DNA of 5,960 nucleotides, from the NCBI GenBank assembly GCA_902827055.1, contig CADEHD010000137.1, positions 1-5,960 of the forward strand. Reading direction: 5' to 3'. Of the stretch, positions 5,256 through 5,960 are shown one piece after another. The translations under genes were made by a program, and so were the position numbers. How positions within the stretch are numbered: the first letter of the stretch is position 1; each line of letters starts with the position of its first letter. The notes beneath the pieces are model-generated. The model worked only from the letters and a program-made list of their open reading frames with translations, was not told the DNA's origin and searched no databases. The stretch is from an uncultured Chloroflexota bacterium. GTDB taxonomy: Bacteria; Chloroflexota; Dehalococcoidia; UBA2979.

Positions 5256-5960
5256 TCAGTATAAGCGCCGTCGTCTACCACCTGCGCCCGAGGAAGGTCC
5301 CTTCCTCCGAGGTCGTTCGCCACGATCCGACGGCTCGCCGCCCTCGTCGTCATCGTCGTAGTGCCCGTAGCGCGACTCCGCGCGTGCCGCCTCGAGATTC
5401 GCGGCATCCTGCGCCGCCTGCCAGCGGGCCGACTCACCATCATGGCTCTCGTAGACGGCGAGGCGCCCGGCGAACGAGGTGTCCTCGAGGTCGTCGAACA
5501 GCCCCGCGGCATCGCCGGCCTCGATGACGCCGTCCTGCTCGTGCAGTACCTCGCGAGACGACGTCGACCCTTCCTCGGCCGGCGCGACCACGCCGCGCTC
5601 CTCGAGGGCATCCATGATCCGAGCTGCGCGCGGATATCCCACCTTCAGTCGACGCTGCAGCATCGAGATGGAGATCGTCTTCGACTCCTGCGCGAGCTCC
5701 AGTGCCTCCTTCAGCAGAGGGTCGGAGTTTTTCGCCTCGGCTTCCTCGGCGACGGCCTCCTCGGCCTCAGCGAGCAGGTCGTCGTGCTTCTCGGGCGCCA
5801 GCTCCGCGAACCGGTCGCTGGTCCAGAAGTCGACCACCGCCTCGATCTCCCGGTCCGAGAGATACACGCCCTGGACGCGCACCGGCTTCTGCGCGTCGGG
5901 CGGCACGAACAGCATGTCGCCGCGCCCGAGCAGCTTCTCGGCGCCGCCCTGGTCGAGCAC
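5256..5960 (-). CDS. ftsK: DNA translocase FtsK, C-terminal part (5' end beyond window)
   Basis: FtsK/SpoIIIE proteins are septum-located hexameric ATPases that pump chromosomal DNA during division. The visible 234 residues are the 3' end; the reading frame stays open through the right edge. Residues 10-46 match the end of the RecA-like motor (LLGRGDMLFVPPDAQKPVRVQG, split here only by naming, then SDREIEAVVDFW). Residues 60-78 are a variable acidic linker. Residues 79-139 are the gamma winged-helix domain that reads polar guide sequences (LLKEALELA, SISMLQRRLKVGYPRAARI, then MDALEERGVV and REVL). Most family members stop soon after REVL. This one continues for about 95 residues (140-234) with an acidic DDDDE at 202-206 and a basic end containing RRRR. 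The motor ATPase motifs lie outside the window. The last 30 codons contain a palindrome at 5290-5307. Confidence 0.93.
   Translation of the reverse strand: MLDQGGAEKLLGRGDMLFVPPDAQKPVRVQGVYLSDREIEAVVDFWTSDRFAELAPEKHDDLLAEAEEAVAEEAEAKNSDPLLKEALELAQESKTISISMLQRRLKVGYPRAARIMDALEERGVVAPAEEGSTSSREVLHEQDGVIEAGDAAGLFDDLEDTSFAGRLAVYESHDGESARWQAAQDAANLEAARAESRYGHYDDDDEGGEPSDRGERPRRKGPSSGAGGRRRRLY
5258..5263 (-). promoter_or_regulatory. Candidate -10 box at the end of ftsK
   Basis: On the minus strand TATACT reads from 5263 to 5258, identical to the uvrB -10 box, and overlaps the last codons and first stop base of ftsK. It would start transcription near 5251, giving an RNA of about 275 nt up to ATG 4975. 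No recognisable -35 box is present 16-18 bp upstream, so this may be chance. Confidence 0.3.
5290..5307 (-). repeat. Inverted repeat inside the ftsK tail
   Basis: GAGGAAGG at 5290-5297 and CCTTCCTC at 5300-5307 are perfect complements separated by two bases. As RNA this would be a 7-bp stem with a 4-nt loop. It lies about 30 bp before the ftsK stop and encodes the R-K-G-P-S-S part of the basic tail. No T-run follows on the minus strand. Confidence 0.45.

Noticed and set aside
4954..5361. Plus-strand open frames crossing the 4976-5255 gap (135 and 154 codons).
   Set aside because: They overlap ftsK or the membrane gene antisense, have low-complexity composition and no ribosome site; GC-rich DNA gives such frames by chance.
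4976..5611. The long upstream extension of the minus-strand membrane-protein frame to 5611.
   Set aside because: It overlaps ftsK in another frame on the same strand, is Arg/Pro/Ala-rich without family features, and has no recognisable start after the ftsK stop before ATG 4975.

Overview
This is a GC-rich (roughly two-thirds G+C by eye), tightly packed bacterial chromosome segment dominated by DNA-maintenance genes. The UvrB sequence, with its GATGTGKT P-loop, and the overall gene style suggest Chloroflexota (Dehalococcoidia-like). That assignment is a weak inference from memory of family sequences; another high-GC phylum such as Actinomycetota is not excluded.

Left part, + strand (1-2006): the last codons of an upstream gene (possibly ruvC) overlap the start of a divergent ruvA by ATGA. 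ruvA in turn overlaps, by GTGA, a membrane-anchored diguanylate cyclase with intact GGEEF and I-site motifs. After a 110-bp gap comes a small four-helix membrane protein of the DUF1761 type. No ruvB follows ruvA in this window.

Middle (2007-4248, + strand): a 130-bp intergenic region holds a perfect 11-bp tandem repeat running into a TATACT -10 box. The box is placed so that transcription would begin at or next to the ATG of a complete uvrB (703 aa). uvrB ends 4 bp from the stop codon of a convergent gene, and two hairpins sit across that junction.

Right part, - strand (4253-5960): reading leftwards, the 3' third of ftsK (motor end plus gamma winged helix plus an unusual long charged tail) is followed by a 280-bp gene-poor, hairpin-rich stretch with its own TATACT box. 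Then comes a five-helix membrane protein of unknown function.

The themes are Holliday-junction processing (RuvA), nucleotide excision repair (UvrB), chromosome translocation (FtsK) and c-di-GMP signalling. I see no mobile element, CRISPR array, rRNA or tRNA, and no convincing new multi-gene system. The points most worth checking are the uvrB promoter architecture, the structured 4976-5255 region, the altered RuvA pin, and the FtsK tail.
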